Of a DNA stretch of 64,000 bases, positions 19,143 through 27,598 are shown one piece after another; position 1 is the first letter of the stretch; every line of letters begins with the position of its first letter. A program made the translations under genes and the position numbers. Below the pieces are notes generated by a model. The model ran no database searches. It had not been told where the DNA came from and saw only the letters and a list, made by a program, of their open reading frames with translations. The stretch is from Haloferax sp. Q22 (GTDB lineage: Archaea; Halobacteriota; Halobacteria; Halobacteriales; Haloferacaceae), in NCBI RefSeq assembly GCF_001482285.1, contig NZ_LOEP01000017.1:44664-108663 (forward strand). The letters run 5' to 3'.

Positions 19143-20309
19143 TTACTGAGCGGCGAATAAGCGTTCGAACACGACCGTCGGGAACTGCGGTTCGAGTCGG
19201 CTCGGCGGCCGCCCCTTCCGGTCGACGCGCTCCGCCGTGACCCGGCGGGTGATGCCGTCTTCGGCGAGTTCGTAGAGGATGCGCTTGACCGTCGCCGCCG
19301 AGAGGTCGACCGATTTCGCGATGTGCTGGCTCGTCGCCTGCACCGACTCCTGTTGGTCGGGTCGTAACGCGAGGAGTTCGTGGAGCACCTGCTGGCGGTT
19401 CTCCGGGAGCGCGAACACGCGGCCGAGCGAGACACAAGGCCGCGGCACTGCGGCGATTCCCGCGGCGGTGTCGGCGGCGGTGATGCTCTGGTGTCTGTTC
19501 CGGGCCGCCTCATCGGCCGCGCCGAACAGCGCCGCGAGCGCGTCGTGAGCGTCGCCGTCGGCCCACTCGGCGATGTCGCGAGCCAGTCGGTGGTCGAGCG
19601 TTCGCTGAGACCCCGCGGCCGACGCCCGGGTCATCAGCACGTCGATGAGCACCTGACTCTGGTACGGTTCGAACTGGATCTCGCTGGCCGTGTAGTCGGT
19701 CAGCACCGTCTCGTCAGGCGACGAGCGCCCGATGGCTAACCAACTGACTTTGCTCGGAAGCCCGGCACAGAGGTCGACGAACGTCTCGCCGTCGAGCGTC
19801 CCCGGCTCTTCGAGGTGGTCGACGGCGACGATAGCACCCGTCTTCGGGCCGTCGAGCGTCGCTTTGAGCCGCGACTGGAGCGCCTCCGTCTTGATGCCCT
19901 GCTTCGGCACCGACTCGTCGACGAGCGCGTCGAGCACGGCGTGATAGAACGCGAACGCGCTCGTCGTCTCGCGCGCGTCGACGTAGACGAACCGCGGCGC
20001 AAACGTCGCCTGCACGCGGGTCGTCGTGTGGATGGCGGCGTTGTTGACGCTCGACACGCGGACGAGGCGGTCGAAAAGCGCCGTCACGACCGCCGACTTC
20101 CCCGACCCTTTGGGGCCGTAGACGTAGGCGTTCGGCGGGAGGTGGCCGTCGAACACCGGGTCGAGGTAGTCGAGCAGTCGCTCCAACACCGGCCCGCAGT
20201 TCACCGGGTCGTCGATGTGCGCAACCGGCGAGAGCGAATCGTAATCGACGAGGAGGCGAGGCTCACCGTCACGGCGCTGCCGACGTTTGATCCTCGCTTC
20301 GATGTCCAT
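19143..20309 (-). CDS. Orc1/Cdc6-like AAA+ ATPase
   Basis: The 388-residue protein has Walker A GPKGSGKS near residues 64-71, a Walker B-like IVAVDHLEE near 160, a sensor region and a C-terminal winged helix (IAKSVDLSAATVKRILYELAEDGITRR). This is the layout of archaeal Orc1/Cdc6 initiators, but the sequence is divergent and the Walker B lacks the standard acidic pair (DH instead of DE). Only about 47 bp separate its start from the next gene, so there is no room for an adjacent origin, unlike the main orc genes. It may be a secondary paralogue or an unrelated AAA+/winged-helix regulator. Confidence 0.75.
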   Translation of the reverse strand: MDIEARIKRRQRRDGEPRLLVDYDSLSPVAHIDDPVNCGPVLERLLDYLDPVFDGHLPPNAYVYGPKGSGKSAVVTALFDRLVRVSSVNNAAIHTTTRVQATFAPRFVYVDARETTSAFAFYHAVLDALVDESVPKQGIKTEALQSRLKATLDGPKTGAIVAVDHLEEPGTLDGETFVDLCAGLPSKVSWLAIGRSSPDETVLTDYTASEIQFEPYQSQVLIDVLMTRASAAGSQRTLDHRLARDIAEWADGDAHDALAALFGAADEAARNRHQSITAADTAAGIAAVPRPCVSLGRVFALPENRQQVLHELLALRPDQQESVQATSQHIAKSVDLSAATVKRILYELAEDGITRRVTAERVDRKGRPPSRLEPQFPTVVFERLFAAQ

Positions 20310-20356
20310 GTCGTGGATGATAGTTCCGAAATGGGAGGTATATCAGTTCTGACTGC

Positions 20357-21436
20357 TCACGGCAGCGGCACCGCGCCGGCCGTGGTGAACACGCCGGCGA
20401 TGGCGAGCAGGCCGAGGATGAACGTGGTCGTCACGATGGAGGCCGCGGGCGGGTCAAAATGGGTGCTGCCGTGCGCGTAGAAGACGCGCTCGTACACCTC
20501 GCCGAGGACGCCGCCGAGGACGCCGAAGCCCGCGCCGAGGACGAGCGCGACGGGGACGCTCGCGCCGTCGAGCATGGCCATGCTGGCGATGAACGTCGCC
20601 GGGAGGCTCATGTGGTGGGTGACGGGTATCTTCTCGACGCCGAGGTTCAAGAACAGCAGGCTCGTCGCGGAGATGCCGAACGGGATGAACAGGCTCCCCG
20701 TGCGCGCGAAGATGTACGCGCTGAGGATGCCGACGGCCATCCCGACCGCGGCGACGCCGCTCCACTTGTACTGGTGCGGGAGCCACGGTTCGACCGCGAG
20801 GCGGTACGAACCGCCGGTGGCGGTCCCGCCGTCGGTCATCGCCTCACGCTTTTTGCCCGTCTCGAACGGCGACACGTCGAGGAAGCCCTTGCCGCGGGGG
20901 GTCCCGACGAGTTCGTAGCCGAAGGCAGCGCGGGCGAGCAGCGCGGTCACGACGACGCCAACCGCGGGCGGGTCGAGCGGGAGCGCGAGCCCCCCAGAGG
21001 TCTGTCGAATCGCCATCCCGATGACGCCGAAGACGCCGCCCACCGCGAGGATGTCCGGCCGGGTGCCGAGCGCGTACGCGATGTCCTTCGCCGGGTGGTA
21101 GTCGCCGTCGGCGGGCTCTGGCATGCCGTCGTTTTTCGCGGCGTAGGCCGCGGCAGCGACGCCGCCCGCGAAGGCGACGTGGGGACCGAAGACGGGACCG
21201 AACGCCAGCGGGCCGACGATGCCGGCACCGTAGCCGCCCGCGGCGTCGGCGACGAGGCTCCCGCCCCCGACGAACTCCGTGGAAACGACGTTGCCAGCCT
21301 CGCCGACGAGGACCATGATACCGGTGAAGATGAACGCCGGCAGCGCCCCGAGGGACGCGCCGAACATCCCGCCCGCGAACGAGGCGATGACGAGCACGAG
21401 GATATCGATGGCTTCGAGGCCGAACACGATGGCCAT
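20357..21436 (-). CDS. Polytopic membrane protein in the glycerol kinase operon, putative glycerol uptake protein
   Basis: This 359-residue protein has many Ala/Gly/Val-rich helices (about 8-10) and repeated Gly-rich stretches. The start is 1 bp after the glpK stop on the reverse strand, so the two are co-transcribed. In Haloferax a membrane protein in this position has been proposed as a glycerol facilitator (called GlpX in that literature; recalled, not checked). It is not an obvious aquaporin because no NPA motifs are visible. Glycerol entry is therefore inferred from context only. Confidence 0.7.
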   Translation of the reverse strand: MAIVFGLEAIDILVLVIASFAGGMFGASLGALPAFIFTGIMVLVGEAGNVVSTEFVGGGSLVADAAGGYGAGIVGPLAFGPVFGPHVAFAGGVAAAAYAAKNDGMPEPADGDYHPAKDIAYALGTRPDILAVGGVFGVIGMAIRQTSGGLALPLDPPAVGVVVTALLARAAFGYELVGTPRGKGFLDVSPFETGKKREAMTDGGTATGGSYRLAVEPWLPHQYKWSGVAAVGMAVGILSAYIFARTGSLFIPFGISATSLLFLNLGVEKIPVTHHMSLPATFIASMAMLDGASVPVALVLGAGFGVLGGVLGEVYERVFYAHGSTHFDPPAASIVTTTFILGLLAIAGVFTTAGAVPLP

Positions 21437-21437
21437 C

Positions 21438-22988
21438 TCACTCGCCCCCCTCGCCTTCGTCTTCGCGCGCCCAGTCGAGCGAGCGGTCGACCGCGTCGTG
21501 CCAGCGGTCGTACATCTTGTCGACGCGCTCGGCGTCGGCCTCGGGGGAGAACTCGCGGTCGACCTGCCAGTTGTCGCGGAGTTCGTCGACGGTGTCCCAG
21601 TAGCCGACCGCGAGGCCGGCGGCGTACGCCGACCCGAGGGCGGTCGTCTCGTCGACCTCCGGCCGGGCGATGTCCGTCTGGATGATGTCGGACTGGAGTT
21701 GACAGAGGAAGTTGTTCTTGACCGCGCCGCCGTCGACGCGGAGCGCGTTCAGTTCGACGCCCGAGTCCGCTTCCATGGCCTCGGCCACGTCGCGGGTCTG
21801 GTAGGCGATGGATTCGAGCGTCGCGCGGACGATGTGCTCGCGGCGGGTGCCACGGGTCATGCCGACGATGGTGCCGCGGGCGCGACCGTCCCAGTGGGGC
21901 GCGCCGAGGCCCGTGAACGCCGGGACCATGTAGACGCCGTCGGTGGATTTGACCGAACGCGCCAGCTCAGCGGTCTGGGCGGCGTTGTTGATGAGGTCGA
22001 CGTCTTCGAGCCACTCGATGGCCGCGCCGGTGATGAAGATGGAGCCTTCGAGGGCGTACTGGACGGGCTCGCCGGAGAGCTGGAACCCGATGGTCGTCAG
22101 GAGGCCGTGGTCGGACGAGACCGCCTCAGTCCCGGTGTTCATGAGGTAGAACGAGCCGGTGCCGTAGGTGTTCTTCGCGTCGCCCTCGTCGAAGCAGGTC
22201 TGGCCGAACAGCGCGGCCTGCTGGTCGCCGAGCGCGCCGGCGACGGGTATCGAAGCACCGAGGAAGCCGTCGGCGTCCGTGTGGCCGTAGAGGTTCTCGT
22301 CCGAGGACGGCCGAACCTCCGGAACCATCTCTTTGGGCACGTCGAACTCGGCGAGCAGGTCGTCGTCCCAGTCGAGCGCCTCGATGTCGTAGAGCATCGT
22401 CCGCGAGGCGTTCGACACGTCAGTGATGTGGTTGCCCGTCAGGTTGTAGATGAGCCACGCGTCGATGGTGCCCATCAGAAGTTCGCCCTCCTCGGCCCGA
22501 CTGCGGAGGTCGTCGCCGCGCGAACTCTGGAGTTTCAGCGGCTCCGCCTTGTCGAGAATCCACTCGACTTTCGTCGCCGAGAAGTAGGCGTCCGCTTCGA
22601 GGCCGGTCTTCTCGCGAATCCACTCCACTTTGTCTTCGGCCTGGAGCTCCTCGACGCGGTCGGTCGTCCGGCGGTCCTGCCAGACGAGCGCGTTGTGGAC
22701 CGGCTTGCCCGTCTCGCGGTCCCAGACGACGGTCGTCTCGCGCTGGTTCGTGATGCCGAGCGCTTCGAGTTGCGCCGCGTCGAGGCCGGCGTCGGCCAGC
22801 CCGGCCGTGATGACCTGCTTCGTGTTCTCCCAGATTTCGAGGGGGTCGTGTTCGACCCAGCCCGGATTCGGGTAAATCTGCTCGTGTTTCTCGTAGGCGT
22901 TGCCGACGACCTGCCCGCTGTGATCGAAGATCATGAAGCGCGTTCCGGTCGTCCCCTGGTCGATCGAACCGACGTATGTGTCTGTCAT
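21438..22988 (-). CDS. glpK: Glycerol kinase
   Basis: The 516-residue protein opens with VGSIDQGTTGTRFMIFD, the FGGY-kinase phosphate-binding motif, and contains NQRETTVVWDRETG, GTYGTGSFYLMNTG-type sequence (recognisable at about 235-250) and the DGGAVKNNFLCQLQSD motif. It phosphorylates glycerol to sn-glycerol 3-phosphate, the first step of glycerol use, a central route in haloarchaea. The open frame reaches 23045 but the ATG at 22988 gives the conserved N-terminus. It leads a two-gene operon with the membrane protein. Glycerol-3-phosphate dehydrogenase genes are not in this window. Confidence 0.95.
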   Translation of the reverse strand: MTDTYVGSIDQGTTGTRFMIFDHSGQVVGNAYEKHEQIYPNPGWVEHDPLEIWENTKQVITAGLADAGLDAAQLEALGITNQRETTVVWDRETGKPVHNALVWQDRRTTDRVEELQAEDKVEWIREKTGLEADAYFSATKVEWILDKAEPLKLQSSRGDDLRSRAEEGELLMGTIDAWLIYNLTGNHITDVSNASRTMLYDIEALDWDDDLLAEFDVPKEMVPEVRPSSDENLYGHTDADGFLGASIPVAGALGDQQAALFGQTCFDEGDAKNTYGTGSFYLMNTGTEAVSSDHGLLTTIGFQLSGEPVQYALEGSIFITGAAIEWLEDVDLINNAAQTAELARSVKSTDGVYMVPAFTGLGAPHWDGRARGTIVGMTRGTRREHIVRATLESIAYQTRDVAEAMEADSGVELNALRVDGGAVKNNFLCQLQSDIIQTDIARPEVDETTALGSAYAAGLAVGYWDTVDELRDNWQVDREFSPEADAERVDKMYDRWHDAVDRSLDWAREDEGEGGE

Positions 22989-23359
22989 GTGTGTTCCGTG
23001 CCCTGCCCAATTTGTTATTGCTGGTGTGGGCTTACCAGTAAACAATATATTGAATCGTTATAAACGTACCTCTCAGACTGATTTTCGTCGGTGACACACG
23101 AGAAACGACTGTCGTTCGAGTGGATAGTGAGAGAATCAAAAACTGCAGTATGAGCGCTATAAACCCGAATTCAGAACTTATTCAGTGCTCGTTCGAAACA
23201 GGTCAAAGCTCGGCGACAAACGTCTTCTTCACCGAGAACAGTCGTAGAATCATTATATTTACTAGCAATGTGCGACAGGTAGTATCGATCCGACTCGGAT
23301 GTGCCGGCGAACGTGTTCGGGGCAATCGACTCGGTAGTCTCCCGCGAGGTTCGACGTGT
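22989..23359. other. Divergent intergenic region: glpK promoter and denitrification-island edge
   Basis: An AT-rich stretch (about 23,038-23,065) just before glpK should hold its promoter. The middle, to about 23,280, shows no gene. The right end holds the first copy of the CGAAC-N2-GTTCG box. Confidence 0.5.
23308..23319. promoter_or_regulatory. Denitrification box 1 (exact CGAAC-GT-GTTCG)
   Basis: The exact 12-bp palindrome is centred 46.5 bp before the ATG of the DUF2249 gene at 23360. It is one of about eleven copies in this island and resembles the inverted repeat reported for NarO-type control of haloarchaeal denitrification (recalled). Confidence 0.75.
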
Positions 23360-23593
23360 ATGGCAGACACCACCCTCGACGTGCGCGAACTTCCACCGGT
23401 CGAGCGCCACCCGAAGATTCACGCCGCGTTCGACGACCTCGACGCAGGCGAGTCGCTGACGATTCTCAACGACCACGACCCCAAGCCGCTGTTCTACGAG
23501 ATGCAGGCGGAGGTCGACGCCTTCGACGCCGACAACTACACCGTCGAACAGCGCGCGCCCGACGAATTCGCGGCGACGTTCCCGAAAAAGTAG
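23360..23593 (+). CDS. DUF2249-family protein
   Basis: This 77-residue protein has the DUF2249 pattern: LDVRELPPVERHPKIHAAFDDLDAGESLTILNDHDPKPL (shown in outline only). Such SirA/TusA-like folds occur alone or fused to hemerythrin or iron-sulfur proteins and often sit with nitrate and nitric oxide genes. The ATG at 23360 was chosen because everything upstream is non-conserved and the box then sits at the standard distance. It is the first gene of the island and is followed closely by the NnrS/NorB-like gene. The biochemical role is unknown; redox or metal-centre handling is the usual guess. Confidence 0.85.
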   Translation: MADTTLDVRELPPVERHPKIHAAFDDLDAGESLTILNDHDPKPLFYEMQAEVDAFDADNYTVEQRAPDEFAATFPKK

Positions 23594-23654
23594 CGTCGTG
23601 ACCACGGGTCGTGGCCGCGGTCCCGGCTCGTCTCCTTCCTTTCTCCATCCTCGG

Positions 23655-23666
23655 CGAATATGTTCG
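23655..23666. promoter_or_regulatory. Denitrification box 2 (one mismatch)
   Basis: CGAATATGTTCG differs from the consensus at one arm base and is centred 44.5 bp before the ATG at 23705. Confidence 0.65.
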
Positions 23667-23704
23667 GAGTCACCGGTAGGACTCCGCGCCGCGCTAGTCC
23701 GCGT

Positions 23705-25045
23705 ATGAGCGCCATTCCCGCCGACATCGACACGGCTCGTCAGCCACCGATGACGATTCCGCTCCGGCACTTCGTCGTCGCCATCGGCTTCCTCGTGGCC
23801 GCGGTGGGCCTCCGAGTCGGTCTCGCCGTCGGCGTCGCTCCCGGTGCCGCCCGCCTCGCGCACGTCCATCTCCTCGTCGCGGGCTGGGTGTGCGTCACCA
23901 TCATGGGCGCGATGACGCAGTTCGTTCCGGTCTGGTCCGGCGTCGACCTCCACTCCCGACGGCTCGCGACCGCACAGTTGTGGGCCGTCGGCGTCGGTCT
24001 CGTCGGCGTCGCGGGGTGCTTCCTCCTCGGCGCGTTCGCGTTGCTGCCGGTCTTCGGTGCCGTCGCCCTCCTCGGCTTCTGGACGTTCGCCTACAACATC
24101 GCGCGCACGCTCTCTCGACTCGACGGGGTCGACGTGACTGAGCGCCACTTCGGCCTCGCAATCGGCGCGCTCGTGGTCGTCACCGCACTCGGGTTCCTGC
24201 TCGCGGTCGACTTCACGCGGCCGCTTTTCGCCGGCGTCGGCGCGACTCACGGGACCGTCCGCGCGACCCACGTCACGCTCGCCGTCTTCGGGGTCGTCGT
24301 GACGACCGTCGTCGGCGCGCTCTACCAACTCGCGACGATGTTCACTCAGACGAAACTCCGCGGCGTCGACGTGTGGCTCCGCCGGGGCGAGGAGGTCGGC
24401 TACCCACTCGGCGTCGTCGCGCTCGCCGGCGGCCGACTCGTCTCTGACCCGACGCTCGCGCGGGTGGGCGGCGCGCTCGTCGCGCTCTCGCTGCTCGGCA
24501 TCGCCGCGATTCTCGCCCGCCGCCTCGTCGAGTCGTCGGTCGACTGGACGCCCATGCTCACCCGGTACGCCGTCGCGGCCGTCGCCCTCGCCGGTTGGGC
24601 CGTCCTGACGCACCCCGCGTGGCTCGCGGCTCCACTGGCCGGAGACCGCCTGTTCGGTGCGCCGGGTACCGACTCACTGTTCCTCCTCGGGTTCGTCGGG
24701 TTCGTCGTGCTCGGGACGCTCTATCACGTCGTCCCCTTCATCGTCTGGGTCCACCGCTACAGCGACCGCCTCGGCCTCGAACCCGTGCCGATGCTCGACG
24801 ACCTCTACAGCACCCGCCTCGCCCGCCTCGACTTCGGCCTCGTCGGATCGGGCGTCGTCGCCGTCATCGCACACGACCTCGCCGGGCTCTCCTCGGCTGC
24901 TGAGACGGCCGGCTGGACGCTCGTGCTCATCGGTATCGCGGTGTTCGCCGCGAACCTCCTGCGAGTTATCTGGCTCCACAGTCCGCAATCGTTGGTCGGC
25001 GGCGCGGCCGCGTCGGCTGTCGATGCGGACGACGGCGCGGACTGA
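23705..25045 (+). CDS. Polytopic membrane protein related to NnrS/heme-copper oxidase subunit I
   Basis: The 446-residue protein has about 12 hydrophobic helices. Conserved histidines sit in helices in the manner of heme-copper proteins: LAHVHLLVAGWVCVTIMGA, RATHVTLAVFGVV, and LGTLYHVVPFIVWVHRY. Such proteins occur beside nitric oxide reductase and nitrite reductase genes, where NnrS-type proteins are thought to protect against or handle NO. The start at 23705 puts the box at its usual distance; an ATG at 23660 overlaps the box itself and is unlikely. Catalytic activity cannot be assumed. Confidence 0.75.
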   Translation: MSAIPADIDTARQPPMTIPLRHFVVAIGFLVAAVGLRVGLAVGVAPGAARLAHVHLLVAGWVCVTIMGAMTQFVPVWSGVDLHSRRLATAQLWAVGVGLVGVAGCFLLGAFALLPVFGAVALLGFWTFAYNIARTLSRLDGVDVTERHFGLAIGALVVVTALGFLLAVDFTRPLFAGVGATHGTVRATHVTLAVFGVVVTTVVGALYQLATMFTQTKLRGVDVWLRRGEEVGYPLGVVALAGGRLVSDPTLARVGGALVALSLLGIAAILARRLVESSVDWTPMLTRYAVAAVALAGWAVLTHPAWLAAPLAGDRLFGAPGTDSLFLLGFVGFVVLGTLYHVVPFIVWVHRYSDRLGLEPVPMLDDLYSTRLARLDFGLVGSGVVAVIAHDLAGLSSAAETAGWTLVLIGIAVFAANLLRVIWLHSPQSLVGGAAASAVDADDGAD

Positions 25046-25077
25046 GACGGTGCGTCAGAGACGCGTCTCGAATTCTC

Positions 25078-25377
25078 TCAGAGGCCGAGCAGTTCGCGCG
25101 CGAGAAAGAGAATTGCGAGCAGACTCGTCAGGACGAGAATCGCCGCGAGACGCAGGACGCCGGCCGCTCGTCGTCGGTCCTTCGGGAGCGATTCGGCGAC
25201 TCCGGACAGGGCGGTTCCGACTATCATAAACAGCAGCCACCCACCCGACAGGGACTGTTCCACGATGGCATACTGCCAGTACAGAGCCGAGAAGACGACC
25301 GCGCCACAGAGCTGGACGACAGGAAAGAGGCCGCCGGAGGGCTCGCTGAACACGGTTTGGTCCACGATGGAGGGCAT
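25078..25377 (-). CDS. Small membrane protein, unknown function
   Basis: A 99-residue protein with about three transmembrane helices (residues 16-35, 40-58 and 75-96). The ATG at 25377 gives the most natural N-terminus; the open frame extends to 25413 with a Cys-rich unlikely leader. It is convergent with the NnrS-like gene and divergent from the cupin gene. The family was not recognised. Confidence 0.6.
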   Translation of the reverse strand: MPSIVDQTVFSEPSGGLFPVVQLCGAVVFSALYWQYAIVEQSLSGGWLLFMIVGTALSGVAESLPKDRRRAAGVLRLAAILVLTSLLAILFLARELLGL

Positions 25378-25472
25378 CGAACACGTCATCTCCCGCGAAG
25401 GACAAAAGCGCACCTGCCGTCACTCACCTGGTTCGTTCCCTCAGTCTCGTTCGCTCCCGGTCGTGTCTCCCC

Positions 25473-25484
25473 CGAACGGGTTCG
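25473..25484. promoter_or_regulatory. Denitrification box 3 (exact CGAAC-GG-GTTCG)
   Basis: Exact arms with a GG core, centred 47.5 bp before the ATG of the cupin gene at 25526. Confidence 0.7.
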
Positions 25485-25525
25485 GCCGCAGGCTTACCGA
25501 CTGCGCGGCCGACGACTCACTCGTG

Positions 25526-25831
25526 ATGCCAGAACACGCCGCGCTCGACGAACTCCCGCCGCAGATGCACGCGCCCGTCTTCGAGACCGACCGCCCGAAA
25601 ACCGTCAGGCTCCGCCTCGAAGCCGGCGACGGGGTGCCGGCGCACTCCCACCCCGGCTTCGACATCGTCTTCCACGTCGTCGACGGCCGGATGGAACTCT
25701 CGCTCGACGGCGAGACGCACGAGGTCGCGGCTGGAGAGCTGCTGCGGTTCGGCGGCGACCGCGACATCTCGCCGCGCGCCCCAGTCGATAGTTCCGCGGT
25801 GCTCGTGTTCGCGCCGGTTGACGACGACTAA
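25526..25831 (+). CDS. Cupin-domain protein
   Basis: The 101-residue protein is a single cupin barrel: GDGVPAHSHPGFDIVFHVVDGRMELSLDGE (in outline) gives motif 1 with two His, and GELLRFGGDRDISPRA gives motif 2, where the usual His is replaced. It has an island box at the standard distance, so it is probably induced with denitrification. Such small cupins may bind a metal or nitrogen oxide ligand, but the function is not known. Confidence 0.8.
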   Translation: MPEHAALDELPPQMHAPVFETDRPKTVRLRLEAGDGVPAHSHPGFDIVFHVVDGRMELSLDGETHEVAAGELLRFGGDRDISPRAPVDSSAVLVFAPVDDD

Positions 25832-25866
25832 ACCGTGGGGTCACGACGAACGAAAACGGACGCCTC

Positions 25867-26540
25867 GGCTCTGTTGAAATCCTCTAGACCTGACAGAATG
25901 TGCGTGCTGAATACAGAGGGTGTCACTCGTAGACGGATGTAATAGATATTTCCGTCCCGTTCGTGACGTAAACATTCACCCCCCGCCAGCCGGATGACGA
26001 GTCCAGTATTGCCTTCACTTCTTTTGTCTGTATCTCTCCTGCAACCCTGATGATGATTTCGTACTCACCGGATGTTTGAAACACGTTTGTAAACCCTTGA
26101 GACCTTGATTCAGTCGGGTTCTCAGTACGAATCGTCTCCGAGAACACCGCTTCGCCCGATCCATCTAATACTTCCACCGAAATATCAGACGCGACCTCCT
26201 CACTCCACTGGATTGAAAGCCAGCCGACATCATCTTCTGGCTTTCTTGAGGCAGTTTCTGGTTCTGTCGAATCAGTTCCCGGTGTGCGTACCGATGGTGC
26301 TTGGTCAAGTGCGGTACATCCAGCGACAGCCACGGAGAGAGTAATAGTTTGGAGCAGGGGACGGCGGCGCATGATTTTGAATCCACTCACAATCACAAAA
26401 ATTCCTGTGAATTTACAATTACACACTCTGTATCGCACAGTCCGGTTACGCCAGTAACAATCCCTCACTCGTGACCGACTTGCGCACTGTATTCAGCGCG
26501 CACATAGGAACCCATCATCGACTGAGGATTTCAACAGAGC
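25867..26540. mobile_element. Non-autonomous insertion with IS6-like terminal inverted repeats and a lipoprotein cargo gene
   Basis: Left end GGCTCTGTTGAAATCCTC (25867-25884) is repeated inverted at the right end (26524-26540, 17 of 17 bases inside the first G). A second inner block, TGTGCGNGCTGAATACAG, is also inverted in both ends. The outermost bases resemble IS6-family ends (IS26 begins GGCACTGTTGCAAA). Flanking octamers GACGCCTC (25859-25866) and GACGCTAC (26541-26548) agree at 6 of 8 bases, consistent with a decayed 8-bp target duplication. No transposase is present; the only gene inside is the lipoprotein. Confidence 0.6.
25923..26372 (-). CDS. Hypothetical Tat-type lipoprotein carried inside the insertion
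   Basis: A 149-residue protein beginning RRRPLLQTITLSVAVAGC, that is a basic n-region, a hydrophobic core and a lipobox Cys at about residue 18. A Thr/Pro/Glu linker is followed by a beta-rich domain (LSIQWSEEVASDISVEVLDG, then FQTSGEYEIIIRVAGE) like the small extracellular domains of haloarchaeal lipoproteins. The ATG at 26372 is preferred over one at 26468, whose leader is Cys/Arg-rich. GC content is clearly lower than its neighbours. Function unknown. Confidence 0.65.
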   Translation of the reverse strand: MRRRPLLQTITLSVAVAGCTALDQAPSVRTPGTDSTEPETASRKPEDDVGWLSIQWSEEVASDISVEVLDGSGEAVFSETIRTENPTESRSQGFTNVFQTSGEYEIIIRVAGEIQTKEVKAILDSSSGWRGVNVYVTNGTEISITSVYE

Positions 26541-26544
26541 GACG

Positions 26545-27156
26545 CTACTGTTTTTCGCCCGACAGCCGATTCAGCGCCGCTTCGAACTCCTCGGACAGCG
26601 AGTGTGCCGCCGGCTCGTCGCCGTCGCGCTCGCTCGTCGTCGGCCCGTCGTCCCGAGTTGACTCGTCGGCCGCCTGCACGTCGTCCGGGTCCATCGCGTC
26701 GAGTTCTGCGTTGATGGCGTCGGCCTGCTGGTGCATCGGTGCGACGCGGACCCGGACGCGGTCGTAGTCGTGGCGGTCGGCGAGGCCGTTCCACGCCCGG
26801 AACGCGCCGACGGTGAGCGTCTTCGACTGCGGGCAAAACGGCGTCGTCGGCGTGAACTCCGCGAGCAGGACCGACGGGTCGTCGCAGTCCTCCGCGTAGC
26901 GGAAGCCGGCGTCCGGGTGTCGCCGGTCGAGGTTCAGCCGCGCGAGGTTGTAGCCGAACGTCACGTCGTAGACGCCGCGCGCTTCGAACAGGTCGCGGGC
27001 AACCCGGTGGACGGCGACGTGGTTGTCGCCGTCGAGGACGCGGTGCCCGTCGAGAAAGGCGTCCGGGTCGGGCAGGTGTTCCGGGACGAACTGGTCGATA
27101 TCGTCGAAGCGGTCGGCCTGCGACCCGCCGCCGAACAGGGATGGGATGTCTGGCAT
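26545..27156 (-). CDS. Conserved hypothetical protein in the denitrification regulon
   Basis: A 203-residue soluble acidic protein. The core has a DGDNHVAVHRVARDLFEARGVYDVTFGYNLARL-like segment and a single Cys in FCPQSKTLTVGAFRAWNG, then a long acidic tail. No family was recognised with confidence. The ATG at 27156 is supported by an 11-of-12 island box centred 44.5 bp upstream; the open frame to 27321 reads through the box. Its stop codon lies 4 bp from the right end of the insertion, so the insertion may have cut it from a downstream partner. Confidence 0.7.
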   Translation of the reverse strand: MPDIPSLFGGGSQADRFDDIDQFVPEHLPDPDAFLDGHRVLDGDNHVAVHRVARDLFEARGVYDVTFGYNLARLNLDRRHPDAGFRYAEDCDDPSVLLAEFTPTTPFCPQSKTLTVGAFRAWNGLADRHDYDRVRVRVAPMHQQADAINAELDAMDPDDVQAADESTRDDGPTTSERDGDEPAAHSLSEEFEAALNRLSGEKQ

Positions 27157-27194
27157 AGTCCGAAATGGGGTCGCAACGGGCGTAGGCCCACCCC

Positions 27195-27206
27195 CGAACA
27201 CGTTCA
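27195..27206. promoter_or_regulatory. Denitrification box 4 (one mismatch)
   Basis: CGAACACGTTCA matches 11 of 12 positions counted with the free core and is centred 44.5 bp from the ATG at 27156 on the reverse strand. Confidence 0.65.
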
Positions 27207-27331
27207 CCTCAGCGTTCGAGGGTGCTGTCGCTCCGGTTGGCTCGGGGCGGTGGATTACGTACTGAACCACCCACCAGTCTCGAAGTGGCTTTATCTGTGG
27301 TCTACATCTACTGTACGCCACTTGAGGAACG

Positions 27332-27598
27332 ATGAGTTCTAACCAATCGCTCGAAATTCTTGCCGTGGCGATTCTCTATCTGTGCGTGTTTGTGATGGTC
27401 GTCGGACCAGCTATCGAGTCGATACTCGGCTTTGAAACGCTCTCGGTGGATGCCACAAGAGGCGGTGAACGCGCGTGGGACTTAGTCTCGAAGCCGCAGG
27501 GCTGGGTTTTCTGCCTCGGCTACGTCCCAGTTCATTTCGCGTACCTGTTCGTCCGCGCACGACTCGCTGGCGAGTCGGTTGACAGCTACTGGGACTGA
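27332..27598 (+). CDS. Small two-helix membrane protein
   Basis: An 88-residue protein with an N-terminal helix (LAVAILYLCVFVMVVGPAIE) and a second hydrophobic segment near residues 57-75. The ATG at 27332 follows an AT-poor promoter with no island box. The family was not recognised. Confidence 0.55.
   Translation: MSSNQSLEILAVAILYLCVFVMVVGPAIESILGFETLSVDATRGGERAWDLVSKPQGWVFCLGYVPVHFAYLFVRARLAGESVDSYWD

Noticed and set aside
20310..20356. Replication origin next to the Orc1/Cdc6-like gene
   Set aside because: The gap is under 50 bp with no repeated origin-box elements or AT-rich unwinding region.
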